From Catellatospora tritici (GTDB lineage: Bacteria; Actinomycetota; Actinomycetes; Mycobacteriales; Micromonosporaceae): a DNA stretch of 64,000 bases. Below the pieces are notes generated by a model, which made no database searches, had not been told where the DNA came from, and saw only the letters and a list, made by a program, of their open reading frames with translations. The position numbers and the translations under genes are program-made. Location of the stretch: assembly GCF_019083965.1 (NCBI RefSeq), contig NZ_JAHRCY010000012.1:186001-250000 (forward strand), written 5' to 3'. Position 1 is the first letter of the stretch. The number at the start of each line of letters is the position of its first letter. Shown piece after piece: positions 1 to 8,282 of this stretch.

Positions 1-1
1 G

Positions 2-352
2 GCGCTGGACCGCGACGTGATCTCGTTGATCGACACGGGCGCCGATCCGGGCGTACGCGACGAGGTGTTGGCCCTGTTCCAGCCGCTGACCGAACCTGGT
101 GCGCGTGCCCGCGGGCACGCCCTCACCGCCCGGATGGACGATCTGGTCGACGCCGACCCCGCCGACCCGCGGGTGGCGGAGCTGGCGGCCGAGCTGGCCG
201 CGCATCTGCCCGCCGAGATGGCCGCGGCCGCTGTGGCCAGCCTCGACGACCCCGAGCACGGCCGCTGGCTGGAGCTGATGCGCGCCGAACTGTCCCCCGC
301 CCAGGCCGAGGTCCTGCGGCTGATGGTGACCACCCTGAAGGAGCGCGCATGA
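2..352 (+). CDS. C-terminal part of a probable MerR-type regulator (partial)
   Basis: The reading frame is open from the left edge, so the true start lies outside the window; an internal GTG at 17 is probably not the start. What remains is about 115 residues, all alpha-helical in character and rich in Ala, Leu, Asp and Glu, without membrane segments. A stretch reading LDRDVISLI followed by DPADPRVAELAAELAA resembles the effector-side helices of actinobacterial MerR regulators; the DNA-binding end is not visible, so this is an inference. Its stop codon overlaps the next start (ATGA at 349), so the two genes are probably co-transcribed and translationally coupled. Confidence 0.5.
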   Translation, partial: ALDRDVISLIDTGADPGVRDEVLALFQPLTEPGARARGHALTARMDDLVDADPADPRVAELAAELAAHLPAEMAAAAVASLDDPEHGRWLELMRAELSPAQAEVLRLMVTTLKERA

Positions 353-1284
353 TGCTGCGGACCGCCCGCGCCGCCCTGTACACGATGCTGCCCCTGGAGG
401 CGGTGATCATGGTGCTGCTGGTCTCGGGGGTGGCGCTGCCGCCGCTGGTCGTCACCGGCGTCGAGGTGCTGGTGCCGGCTGTGCTGGTGCTGCAGGCGGT
501 CGCGCTGTGGCAGGTGTACCGCGCGCAGCGGCGGGGCGGCCGCGAGCCGAGGGCCGCGCTGCGCGGGGCGTACGAGCAGCTGGTGCCGGTGCGGGTGCGG
601 CGGCTGCTGAGCTTCGACGCGCAGGGCATGGTCAGCCTGGTGCTGTGGGTGACCCGGCGCCGTCACGGCGTGCCGCCCGGCGCCACTGCGGCGTCCTACC
701 ACCGCGAGGTCACCGTGCTGATGCTGGGCTTCCTGATGGCGTCGGTGATCGAGCTGGTCGGCGTCGACATCCTGCTGCGCTCCTGGCACGCGCCGGGCGG
801 GCTGCGGGCCGTGGTGCTGGCCGTCGACGCGTACGGCATCCTGATCGCGCTCGCGGTGATCGCCTGCTACGTCACCCGCCCGCACGTGATCTCCGCGGAC
901 GAGATCCGGATCCGCCACGGCGCCTTCTTCGACCTGCGGATCCCCCGGACGCTGGTGAAGGCGTCGCAGCACCGGCGCAACCACAACGAGACCGGCATGC
1001 TCCGGGTCGCCGACGGGGTGCTGGCCCTGGCCGTGAACAGCCAGACCAACCTGATCGTCGAGCTGTCCGAACCCGTGCTCGCCACCCGGCCGCTGGGCAG
1101 GCAGGTCGAGGTGCACACGATCCGCTTCTTCGCCGACGACCCCGCCACCGCGTACGCGGCGCTGCGCGCCGACAGTTTCGGGGAAACTGCACGAAACCAG
1201 CCCAAGATTCCTGCAGTTTCCCCGAACCCGCAGGCACCCACCCCCACCCAGGCGGGCGGTGCCGTGTCCGATCTCCGCCGGTAG
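349..1284 (+). CDS. Multi-pass membrane protein of unknown function
   Basis: A 311-residue protein with two hydrophobic helices near the N-terminus (about residues 14-30 and 38-52), a basic loop, two more near 125-145 and 158-180, then a soluble C-terminal region (about 185-270) rich in beta-strand-like stretches ending in VEVHTIRFFADDP. I do not recognise the family. The start overlaps the preceding gene by 4 bp. The last 37 or so residues (after about residue 275) are translated from a palindromic DNA element and read as low-complexity Pro/Thr/Gln sequence, so the C-terminus was probably extended or replaced when that element arrived. The regulator-plus-membrane-protein pairing suggests the upstream regulator controls this gene. 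Confidence 0.75.
   Translation: MMLRTARAALYTMLPLEAVIMVLLVSGVALPPLVVTGVEVLVPAVLVLQAVALWQVYRAQRRGGREPRAALRGAYEQLVPVRVRRLLSFDAQGMVSLVLWVTRRRHGVPPGATAASYHREVTVLMLGFLMASVIELVGVDILLRSWHAPGGLRAVVLAVDAYGILIALAVIACYVTRPHVISADEIRIRHGAFFDLRIPRTLVKASQHRRNHNETGMLRVADGVLALAVNSQTNLIVELSEPVLATRPLGRQVEVHTIRFFADDPATAYAALRADSFGETARNQPKIPAVSPNPQAPTPTQAGGAVSDLRR
1174..1226 (+). repeat. Dispersed palindromic element, copy 1
   Basis: The left part is a 17-bp palindrome, CAGTTTCGGGGAAACTG (1174-1190). After a 22-nt spacer comes TGCAGTTTCCCCGAA (1212-1226), a perfect 15-bp reverse complement of 1177-1191. The DNA can therefore fold either as one long hairpin or as a small one. The element lies inside the 3' end of the membrane-protein gene. 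A second copy with the same 22-nt spacing is at 47831-47894 in the opposite orientation. It encodes nothing recognisable; it could be a REP- or MITE-like element or a protein-binding site. Confidence 0.75.
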
Positions 1285-1314
1285 TCGGGGCGCAGGTCGG
1301 TGATGCTGGGTCGC

Positions 1315-1809
1315 ATGACGAGGAACTACGTGGTCCGGGCCATCGAACCTGAGGTCGTCGCGCAGTTGCGGCGCTTCGATGACGCGAGGCGTCCGCCCCG
1401 GCTGTCCACCGACGCCGAGGGCGGTGCCCCGCTGCGCTGCTGCCTGCGCCGTAGCGAAGCGGGCGAGCCGCTGGCGCTGGTGTCGTACGCGCCGCTGCGC
1501 CGTTGGGCGGCGGCCACCGGGGCGGACCCCGGCCCGTACGACGAGGTGGGGCCGGTGTTCATCCACGCCGAGCCGTGCCCGGGTGCCCCCGCGGACGGAG
1601 CCTTCCCGACCGGGATGCACCTCGGTCCGCGGGTGCTGCGGGCCTACGACGACCAGGGCCGCATCGTGCGCGGCGAACTCGTGCCGAGCCTCGGTCCCGG
1701 CACGGCCGACGCGGCGATCGCGGAGATGTTCGGCGATCCGGCGGTGGCGCTGCTGCACGTGCGCGCCGTCGGGTTCGGCTGCTTCATGCACGAGATCCGG
1801 CGCGGATAG
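1315..1809 (+). CDS. DUF1203 family protein
   Basis: A soluble protein of about 164 residues. The arrangement of a Cys-rich PLRCCLRR segment, then LALVSYAPL, then the EVGPVFIHAEPC motif, and a C-terminal segment ending in RAVGFGCFMHEI is characteristic of the DUF1203 family, whose biochemical function is unknown. The start at 1315 (MTRNYVV) fits the usual N-terminus better than the in-frame GTG at 1300. No clear Shine-Dalgarno sequence precedes it. It stands alone between the membrane-protein gene and the GGDEF-EAL gene, so context gives no functional hint. Confidence 0.8.
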   Translation: MTRNYVVRAIEPEVVAQLRRFDDARRPPRLSTDAEGGAPLRCCLRRSEAGEPLALVSYAPLRRWAAATGADPGPYDEVGPVFIHAEPCPGAPADGAFPTGMHLGPRVLRAYDDQGRIVRGELVPSLGPGTADAAIAEMFGDPAVALLHVRAVGFGCFMHEIRRG

Positions 1810-1857
1810 CCGCCGAACGCCGCCGGTGCTCGATGGGTCGCGGTCGTGTCCGAGCGC

Positions 1858-1886
1858 ACTCTCCGCAACTCTCAGGTCACTCTCAG
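1858..1886 (+). promoter_or_regulatory. Tandem ACTCTCAG repeats upstream of the c-di-GMP gene
   Basis: ACTCTC at 1858-1863 is followed by ACTCTCAG at 1868-1875 and ACTCTCAG at 1879-1886, spaced 10 and 11 bp, one helical turn apart. Direct repeats on one DNA face are the usual target layout of OmpR/PhoB-type response regulators. The block ends 22 bp before the ATG at 1909. Identification as a binding site is inference; the same octamer recurs upstream of the last gene (62497-62504). Confidence 0.5.
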
Positions 1887-1908
1887 TTTTCGGGGGTAGA
1901 CGTGACCC

Positions 1909-4900
1909 ATGGCCGTCCGTCAAAGCCGCAGGTCAGCGTGCCTGAATCCGGGCGGCGCGGGGCACGGACGACAATCCGCGCAGGTACCCGCCACCCCGCG
2001 TCCGGAAGGGCACAGGCTCCCGAAACCCCTCCAGATCTACGTCGCATTGTGGATCGTAGGACTGGTGGGGTTCTTCGCCCTGCCCAGCCCGGCCGATGAC
2101 GTCGTCTGGGCGATGATCGGCGCCGGTTCGGCCGCCGCGATCGCATATGGCGTCATCCGCAACCGCCCGGTGCCGTCCCGGCCCTGGTGGCTGCTCTGCG
2201 CCGCGGTGGCGCTGCTGTTCCTCGGCGACACCGACTACGACCTGGTGACCGATACACGCCACCTCTCGGAGCTGTTCCCCTCCCCTGCCGACGTGTTCTA
2301 CCTGGCGATGTACCCGGTGCTGGCCGCCGGTCTGCTCGGCCTGGCCGGGCCGCGCCGACGACGTGGCCGGGCCGCCATCCCGCTGGACACGATGATCCTC
2401 GTCAGCGGCCTGGGCCTGCTGATGTGGATCTTCCTGATCACCCCGCATCTGGCCGACTCCAGCCTGTCGACCACGCAGCGTCTACTGTCGGTCGCCTACC
2501 CGGTCGGCGACGTGCTCATCCTGGCCACCATCGGCCGCCTCATCGTGGTGCGCCGGTTCACCCCGGCCGTGCTGCTCATGACCGTCGGCGCCGCCGGGCT
2601 GCTCGTCACCGACCTCGTGTACGCGCTGTCCCACCTGCGCGGTCACGGACCGGTCGGCGGGCCTGTCGACATCGGCTGGCTGCTGTTCTACGGCGGCTGG
2701 GCCGCCGCCGCCCTGCACCCGTCCATGGTCGAACTGAGCCGCCCGCTGCCCGTCCCGCGCCAGCTCAGCACCGCCCGCCAGGTCTCCCTGCTCGCGGCCG
2801 CCCTGCTGCCCTCAGGCCTGCTCGTGTACGAGGCCGCCCGCGGCGGCGTGCTGCACACCCCAGCCATCGCCGTCTGCGCGAGCGTCACCACCGTCCTGGT
2901 CGCCGCCCGCTTCTACACCCTGATCGGTGACCGCCGCAGCTACGCGGCCCGGGTCGACATCGTGCGCACCACCTCGGCGGGCCTGGTCGCCGCGCACGAC
3001 CTGCACAGCGTGCGCGACACCCTGGCCACCGCCGTACATCGCCTGGCCGAGGGCGGCCCGCACACCTTCCGCATGATCATGGGTCCGCGCGGGCGGCCCG
3101 GCCTGGACGGCATCGCTGCCACCTGCGACCTCGTCGAGGCCGCGACCCTGCCGCCCCTGGCCGCGGCCGCGGTCGCGCCGTTCAGCCACGCGCTGGCCTG
3201 CCCGATCCGGCCCGACCGCGACGGCGACGGCGACGCCGAGGAGGGCGTCGTGCTCGTCGGCGGCGACCCCGAACTGCTGCAACTGCTCCAGGCCCCGGTC
3301 GAGACCGTGGCCGCGCAGGCCGCGCTCGCGCTCGACCGGATCGTGCTGGCCCGACAGATCACCCAACGCGACAGCGAGCAGTACTTCCGCGCGCTCGTGC
3401 AGAACGCCACCGACGTCATCCTCATCGTCGACGCCGACGACCTGCGTGTGCGCTACGCCAGTCCGTCCGCGCCCAGCATGTTCGGGCCGGGCGAACTGCT
3501 CGGCGCCGACCTGGTCGAGCAGACCGACGCCGACGGGCGCCCGGACGTACGCGAGCAGCTGAAGACCGCGCCCGGCGGCCCGACGGGCAGTGTGGCGGAC
3601 TGGACCCTGCTGCGCCGCGACGGCCAGCGCGTCGAGGCCGAGGTGATCTGCCGAGACCTGCGCGGCGAACCCGCGATCGCGGGCATCGTGGTGACCCTGC
3701 GCGACGTCACGGTGCAGCGGCGGCTCCAGCGCGAAATGACCTACCACGCCTACCACGACTCGCTGACCAGGCTGATGAACCGCACCGCGTTCCGGCGCCG
3801 ACTGTCGGAGGCCAGCGCACGGGCCGAGCGCGTCGGCTCGCTCGCCGGGGTGCTCTACCTCGACCTCGACGACTTCAAGCTGGTCAACGACACGCTCGGG
3901 CACGAGTCCGGGGACCGGCTGCTGCGCCTGGTCGCCGAGCGCATCCTGCACTCGCTGCGGCCGTACGACACCGCCGCGCGGCTGGGCGGCGACGAGTTCG
4001 CGGTGCTGGTCGAGGACGCGCCGTCGCCGCAGACCGTGTACACCGTCGCCGACCGGGTGGTGGCCGCGCTGGCCCGACCGTTCGACCTCGACGGGCGGTT
4101 GGTGTCCGGGCGGGCCAGTGTCGGCGTCGCGTTCACCACCGACGGGCACAACGCCGCCGACCTGCTGCGCCAAGCCGATGTCGCGTTGTACGCCGCCAAG
4201 GCGCAGGGCAAGGGCCGGTGGCTGCGCCACGATCCCAGCCTCGACACGCAGACCGTCGAACGCATGCAACTGCGCGCCGAACTGGAGCAGGCCCTGCCGA
4301 ACGGCGAATTCCTGCTGGAGTACCAGCCGATCGTGCGGCTGGCCGACCGCACCACCGTGGGCTTCGAGGCGCTGCTGCGCTGGGACCACCCGGTCCGGGG
4401 CAGGCTCATGCCCGGTCAGTTCATCGAGATCGCCGAGGAGACCGGGGCGATCGTCGCCATCGGCAACTGGGCCCTGTCCGAGGCCGCCGCCGCGGCCGCC
4501 ACCTGGCCCGCGAGCCCGGACGGCACCGCGCCGTACGTCAGCGTCAACGTCTCGGCCCGCCAGTTCCGCACCGCCGGGTTCGCCGAGCACGTGCTGCACA
4601 CGCTGGAGGTGTCCGGCCTGCCCGCCCGGCGGCTGCTGCTGGAGATCACCGAGACGCTGCTGCTGCGCGACGACGAGCAGGTCTGGCACGACCTGGCCAG
4701 CCTGCGGCAGGCGGGGGTACGGGTGGCCATCGACGACTTCGGCACCGGCTACTCAGCCCTGAACTATCTCCGCCACACGCCCCTGGACGTGCTCAAACTC
4801 GACCGGGTCTTCACCAGCAGCATCACCACCTCCGCACACCAGGCCGACCTGGTGGCGGGCATCGTCGACCTGGCCCGCAGGATGGACCTCGACGCCGTCG

Positions 4901-5037
4901 CCGAGGGCGTCGAGCAGCAGGCCGAACTCGACCACCTGCTGCGCGCGGGCTGCGCCTACGGCCAGGGCTACCTGTTCGCCCGACCCATGAGCAGTGAAGA
5001 CGCCCGCGCCTGGACGTCCGCATCCGACCACCGCTGA
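1909..5037 (+). CDS. Membrane-bound PAS-GGDEF-EAL cyclic-di-GMP synthase/phosphodiesterase
   Basis: 1042 residues. Roughly residues 35-345 contain about nine or ten transmembrane helices. A linker follows, then a PAS domain at about 488-610 (YFRALVQNATDVILIVDADD). The GGDEF domain (about 617-770) keeps an intact GGDEF motif near 693-697 and an I-site, RPYD, five residues before it, so product inhibition is likely. The EAL domain (about 785-1035) keeps FEALLRW, SVNVSARQF, LLEITET, DDFGTGYS, LKLDR, AEGVEQQ and GQGYLFARP, so all expected catalytic and metal residues are present. Both activities look competent; which dominates cannot be read from sequence. The gene is monocistronic. Tandem ACTCTCAG repeats lie upstream. 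Confidence 0.93.
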   Translation: MAVRQSRRSACLNPGGAGHGRQSAQVPATPRPEGHRLPKPLQIYVALWIVGLVGFFALPSPADDVVWAMIGAGSAAAIAYGVIRNRPVPSRPWWLLCAAVALLFLGDTDYDLVTDTRHLSELFPSPADVFYLAMYPVLAAGLLGLAGPRRRRGRAAIPLDTMILVSGLGLLMWIFLITPHLADSSLSTTQRLLSVAYPVGDVLILATIGRLIVVRRFTPAVLLMTVGAAGLLVTDLVYALSHLRGHGPVGGPVDIGWLLFYGGWAAAALHPSMVELSRPLPVPRQLSTARQVSLLAAALLPSGLLVYEAARGGVLHTPAIAVCASVTTVLVAARFYTLIGDRRSYAARVDIVRTTSAGLVAAHDLHSVRDTLATAVHRLAEGGPHTFRMIMGPRGRPGLDGIAATCDLVEAATLPPLAAAAVAPFSHALACPIRPDRDGDGDAEEGVVLVGGDPELLQLLQAPVETVAAQAALALDRIVLARQITQRDSEQYFRALVQNATDVILIVDADDLRVRYASPSAPSMFGPGELLGADLVEQTDADGRPDVREQLKTAPGGPTGSVADWTLLRRDGQRVEAEVICRDLRGEPAIAGIVVTLRDVTVQRRLQREMTYHAYHDSLTRLMNRTAFRRRLSEASARAERVGSLAGVLYLDLDDFKLVNDTLGHESGDRLLRLVAERILHSLRPYDTAARLGGDEFAVLVEDAPSPQTVYTVADRVVAALARPFDLDGRLVSGRASVGVAFTTDGHNAADLLRQADVALYAAKAQGKGRWLRHDPSLDTQTVERMQLRAELEQALPNGEFLLEYQPIVRLADRTTVGFEALLRWDHPVRGRLMPGQFIEIAEETGAIVAIGNWALSEAAAAAATWPASPDGTAPYVSVNVSARQFRTAGFAEHVLHTLEVSGLPARRLLLEITETLLLRDDEQVWHDLASLRQAGVRVAIDDFGTGYSALNYLRHTPLDVLKLDRVFTSSITTSAHQADLVAGIVDLARRMDLDAVAEGVEQQAELDHLLRAGCAYGQGYLFARPMSSEDARAWTSASDHR

Positions 5038-5139
5038 GGCGGGTGTCCGCGCCGACGGCCTCGGTCACCGCCTCGGCCACAGCGCGACCTCTCGGAGTCT
5101 GGCAAGGCCTGAACCGCGCGACGGCCGTATGGTGTCGCC

Positions 5140-6069
5140 ATGCGCCCCAGGCTGATCCGCGAAGTGCCGAGCGACGACCTGCGGGCCGTCGTCGCAGGAC
5201 CTCAGGGACGTCTGCGCCTCCGTTTGTTCGACGACGACCTGCTGCCTCGTGGCGAGTGGGATCTGCCCGCACTCGACCCGCGCCTGCGGTTCGCGCCGCT
5301 GCCCGGACAGACCGCCTGCTTGGTCGCCGCGGGCGAGGAGGTGCTGCTCGTGGCGCGCGACGGAACCGTACGCTGGCGACACCGCCAGGAGCAGGACCCG
5401 GAGCACCCGGATCAGGCCACACCGTTCGCCGACAGGGACGGCACGCTGTGGCTGTACCTGCCGGGTGAAAAGGACCGCCTCGTCGTTGTCGACCCCGCGA
5501 CCGGCGACCACCTGGCCCAATACGCCGACGACGAGGACTCCTACGGCGTCGCCGCGTTCTCCCACGCCTACGCCACGTTCTTCCCGCATCCCGACGGACT
5601 CTGGACCGGCTTGGCCGTCGGCGCGGGCGACTGGGGTTCGACCAGCTTCTGGATCCGGTACGCCGACGGCCGCATCACCGTACGCGAGTGCCCCGGTGAG
5701 GTGCTGGCCGGCTTCGACAGCGCCGGCGCCCGCTACCTGGCCACACATCACGAGGACGAGGAGTTCGCGATGCGCGCGTTCCCCGACGGCGAGGTGCTGG
5801 CCTCCTGCCACGTGGAGGACATTGCCGGCTGGCAGGCCGACGGGTCGTACCGGATCGACTACGGCGGCTTCCTGGTCGACGACGACCTCGTCCTGGTCAG
5901 CGTCGAGGGTGACGTCGAGGACGATGTGCTGCTGTCCAGCCACACCCTGCACTGGGTCGACACCATCGACTATGGCCTGCCCACACCTGGCCGCGCGTGG
6001 CCGTCGAACCTGCCCGGCCACTGGCTGACCTGCTACGACGACGTGACCCGGTTGTGGGCGTTACCGTGA
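5140..6069 (+). CDS. Beta-propeller-like protein of unknown function
   Basis: A 309-residue acidic, soluble protein with no signal peptide or membrane segment. It is built from short repeated beta-strand units such as VLLVARDGTVRWRHR, LVVVDPATGDHLAQY and FWIRYADGRITVRE, each with a small polar turn, which is typical of a WD40- or PQQ-like beta-propeller. I see no catalytic motif. The ATG at 5140 has no strong ribosome binding site. The 3' end overlaps by 9 bp the convergent remnant of a P-loop kinase gene at 6061. Confidence 0.7.
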   Translation: MRPRLIREVPSDDLRAVVAGPQGRLRLRLFDDDLLPRGEWDLPALDPRLRFAPLPGQTACLVAAGEEVLLVARDGTVRWRHRQEQDPEHPDQATPFADRDGTLWLYLPGEKDRLVVVDPATGDHLAQYADDEDSYGVAAFSHAYATFFPHPDGLWTGLAVGAGDWGSTSFWIRYADGRITVRECPGEVLAGFDSAGARYLATHHEDEEFAMRAFPDGEVLASCHVEDIAGWQADGSYRIDYGGFLVDDDLVLVSVEGDVEDDVLLSSHTLHWVDTIDYGLPTPGRAWPSNLPGHWLTCYDDVTRLWALP

Positions 6070-6417
6070 CGTGCCGGACCCTTTGATGTGCGGGTCAAGG
6101 AAGCGGTTGGCCTCGTAGCGGCTGGTGAAGGTGATCGTGCAGGCGTGAGATCCGTGCTCCGCGATCATGGCCCGGACTCTCGGCCGCATCGTGCGCCGGT
6201 AGCCGGCGACGTAGCGGACGAAGCTCCAGGTGATGCGGTCGTAGACCCCATCCCGATGGTGCTGCCCGCCTTGGTAGCGCGTACGGCGCTGGGCGATGCC
6301 CCACAGGCAGGTGACGGCAGGAAGGTCGAGGAAGATCACGGTGTCGGCGGCGGCGAGGCGGATCGGCAGCGTCGAGGCGTAGTTGCCTTCGATGATCCAC
6401 CGGTCCCGGGCGGTTGC
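6061..6417 (-). pseudogene. 5'-truncated topology-modulation (FlaR-like) P-loop kinase
   Basis: The minus strand encodes the C-terminal two thirds of a small P-loop kinase: RWIIEGNY, then ADTVIFLDLPA, then WGIAQRRTRYQGG and FVRYVAGYRR, in family order. The N-terminal Walker A region (GxxGSGKT) and about 55-60 residues before RWIIEGNY are missing. An ATG at 6519 would supply 34 unrelated residues antisense to another gene fragment. Without the phosphate-binding loop the product cannot bind nucleotide normally. The homology stops at about 6417, the same point where a plus-strand gene fragment starts, so this is one side of a deletion junction. Confidence 0.7.
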
Positions 6418-6418
6418 G

Positions 6419-6562
6419 GGCGCGGACATCGTCTGGGACCCGTTCCTCGACAGCAACGTGCGGCCGGGCGACACGGTGAAGCTTAAGGTCTGCCTGGTCG
6501 ACGGTAGCGGCGACGCCACCGGCTCGTACTGCGACTCGGCCAGTCACACCAGCGTGGACGGC
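6419..6562 (+). pseudogene. 3' fragment of an unidentified plus-strand gene
   Basis: Beginning at about 6419 the plus strand reads DIVWDPFLDSNVRPGDTVKL and continues with KVCLVDGSGDATGSYCDSAS, a coherent beta-rich segment with two Cys residues, typical of the end of an exported or Ig-like domain. The normal protein start is absent and the frame runs on without an ancestral stop. A strong intrinsic terminator in the same orientation follows at 6584-6625, as expected for the true 3' end of a gene. I do not recognise the family. Confidence 0.5.
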
Positions 6563-6583
6563 TCACCACCGTACCACCACCGC

Positions 6584-6625
6584 GAATCGCCCCGAACCCC
6601 CGCGGTTCAGGGCGATTCCTTTTTT
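6584..6625 (+). terminator. Intrinsic terminator with six-T tract
   Basis: GAATCGCCC (6584-6592) pairs perfectly with GGGCGATTC (6610-6618); inside it GAAC pairs with GTTC, and TTTTTT follows at 6620-6625. The T tract is only on the plus side, so it terminates plus-strand transcription, that is, the gene fragment upstream. Confidence 0.85.
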
Positions 6626-6723
6626 CCAACGGCCAACAGGATCGACCCGACCCGTTGCCCGTGCAGGTCGTCGGGTCGACGCGGAGGTCCTCAACGGCGA
6701 AGCGCCCGCGCGGTGATGCGACC

Positions 6724-8181
6724 TCAATGGCCGTGTCCCGCGCCCTCGGCAGTGCTGTCCGCCCTGGCGGGCAGCAGCAGAGCAGTGATGATCACTGCGA
6801 CGGACAGGACCGCCCCGACGATGAACGCCAGCCGCATGCCGTCGAGGCTCGCGGCCGCGGCGGCGACGCCCTCCTCCTTCAGCAAGTCGGCTCGCGCACT
6901 CATCACCGTGACCACGAGCGCGGTGCCGAAGGCCGCTGCCACCTGCTGCAGCGTGCCCAGGATGGAGCTGCCGTGGGCGTAGAGGGGCGGCGGAACGGCG
7001 CCGAGCCCCAGGGTGAAGACCGGGGTGAAGGTCGCGGCCAGACCCACCATCAGCAGCGTGTGCAGGCCGAGGAGCTGCCAGTACGGCATGGTCATCGAGA
7101 CCTGGGTGAAACCGGCGAGCGCGAGTGTGATCGCGATCGCGCCGGGAATGACGAGGACCCGGCCACCGAACCTGTCGAACAGGCGGCCTACCGTCGGTCC
7201 GAGCAGACCCATGGCGAGGCTGCCGGGCATCACGAGCAGCCCGGCCTGCAGGGCGCTGAGCCCGCGGATGTTCTGCAGGTAGAGCGGCAGCAAGATCATT
7301 GAGCCGAGCATCGCCATGAAGGCGACCGACATCAGGACGAGCGCGATCGTATAGGTGCGGTGCTTGAGCGTCCGCAGGTCCATGAGCGGCGAGCCGAGGT
7401 TCTGCAGTGACAGCTGGCGGAGGACGAAGACGGCGATGGCGACCAGGCCGGCCACGACGATTCCGGCGGCCAGACCGATGTCGGCGCCCTGGAACCGGCT
7501 CAGCCCGTAGACGAGGCCGCCGAAGCCGAGTGCGGCCAACCCCACGCTGAACCAGTCGATGGTGCCGGTCTCGGGCTCGCCGACGTTCTTGAGCTGCTTG
7601 ACGCCGCCCCAGGTGATCAGTGCGGCGATGGGAAGTACGACGGCGAACAGCAGGCGCCACGACCCGAAGTCGAGGATGACTCCGGATAGCGCCGGGCCCA
7701 TCGCGGGCGCGACCGAGATGGCCAGGGTGACGTTGCCCATCACCTTGCCCCGGTCGTATTCGGGCACCACATGCATCAGTGTGGTCATCAGCAGCGGCAT
7801 CATCACCGCCGTGCCTGACGCCTGGATGATGCGGGCGCCGAGGAGCATTTCAAAGCTCGGCGCGACGATGGCCGATGCGGTGCCGAGCAGGAACAAGCCC
7901 ATCGCCGTGGCGTAGGCGCCGCGGGTGGACACCCGTTGCAGGAACCACCCGGTGATCGGGATGACCGCCGCCATGGTCAGCATGAAGGCGGTCGAGAGCC
8001 ATTGCGCGGTCTGCTCCGTGATCTTCAACGCGTCCATCAGGTTCGGGATCGCGTTGATCATGATCGTCTCATTGAGAATCACGATGAACGTGGCCAGCAC
8101 GAGCAGCCGGATCACGGGCGGGGTGCGACCTGAGGTCTTGGTCGCGGACTTGGCGGGCGAGTCGAGCAGTTGGCTGGGCAC
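6724..8181 (-). CDS. DHA2-family (EmrB/QacA-type) multidrug MFS exporter
   Basis: About 485 residues with 14 predicted transmembrane helices, the DHA2 layout. Helix 1 carries VILNETIMINAIPNL, followed by QWLSTAFMLTMAAVIPITGW, LLGARIIQASGTAVMMPLL and, in motif C position, SVAPAMGPALSGVILD. It should export drugs or toxic metabolites by proton antiport. An upstream ATG at 8307 would add 42 residues with no family similarity. The GTG at 8181 has GAGG 6 nt before it and gives a normal N-terminus. The region between contains a possible promoter and a palindromic operator, so repression by a TetR-like protein is likely, but no regulator gene is adjacent. Confidence 0.9.
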   Translation of the reverse strand: MPSQLLDSPAKSATKTSGRTPPVIRLLVLATFIVILNETIMINAIPNLMDALKITEQTAQWLSTAFMLTMAAVIPITGWFLQRVSTRGAYATAMGLFLLGTASAIVAPSFEMLLGARIIQASGTAVMMPLLMTTLMHVVPEYDRGKVMGNVTLAISVAPAMGPALSGVILDFGSWRLLFAVVLPIAALITWGGVKQLKNVGEPETGTIDWFSVGLAALGFGGLVYGLSRFQGADIGLAAGIVVAGLVAIAVFVLRQLSLQNLGSPLMDLRTLKHRTYTIALVLMSVAFMAMLGSMILLPLYLQNIRGLSALQAGLLVMPGSLAMGLLGPTVGRLFDRFGGRVLVIPGAIAITLALAGFTQVSMTMPYWQLLGLHTLLMVGLAATFTPVFTLGLGAVPPPLYAHGSSILGTLQQVAAAFGTALVVTVMSARADLLKEEGVAAAAASLDGMRLAFIVGAVLSVAVIITALLLPARADSTAEGAGHGH

Positions 8182-8282
8182 GGTACCTCGATCGGAGTCG
8201 TGACGGAGCGGGTGATCAGGGTCGGTGGTCTTACCGGCGGTCGCGGTGATGCCTAGCCTGACCGACGCCACCGACAAAACGC

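Noticed and set aside
2812..4689. A 625-codon frame antisense to the GGDEF-EAL gene
   Set aside because: Low-complexity Gln/Val/Gly/Asp translation; the plus strand has all c-di-GMP motifs.
6383..6982. A 199-codon plus-strand frame over the deletion scar
   Set aside because: Only about 48 codons (6419-6562) look like real protein. The frame then runs through a terminator and antisense to the exporter gene, so only the fragment is annotated.
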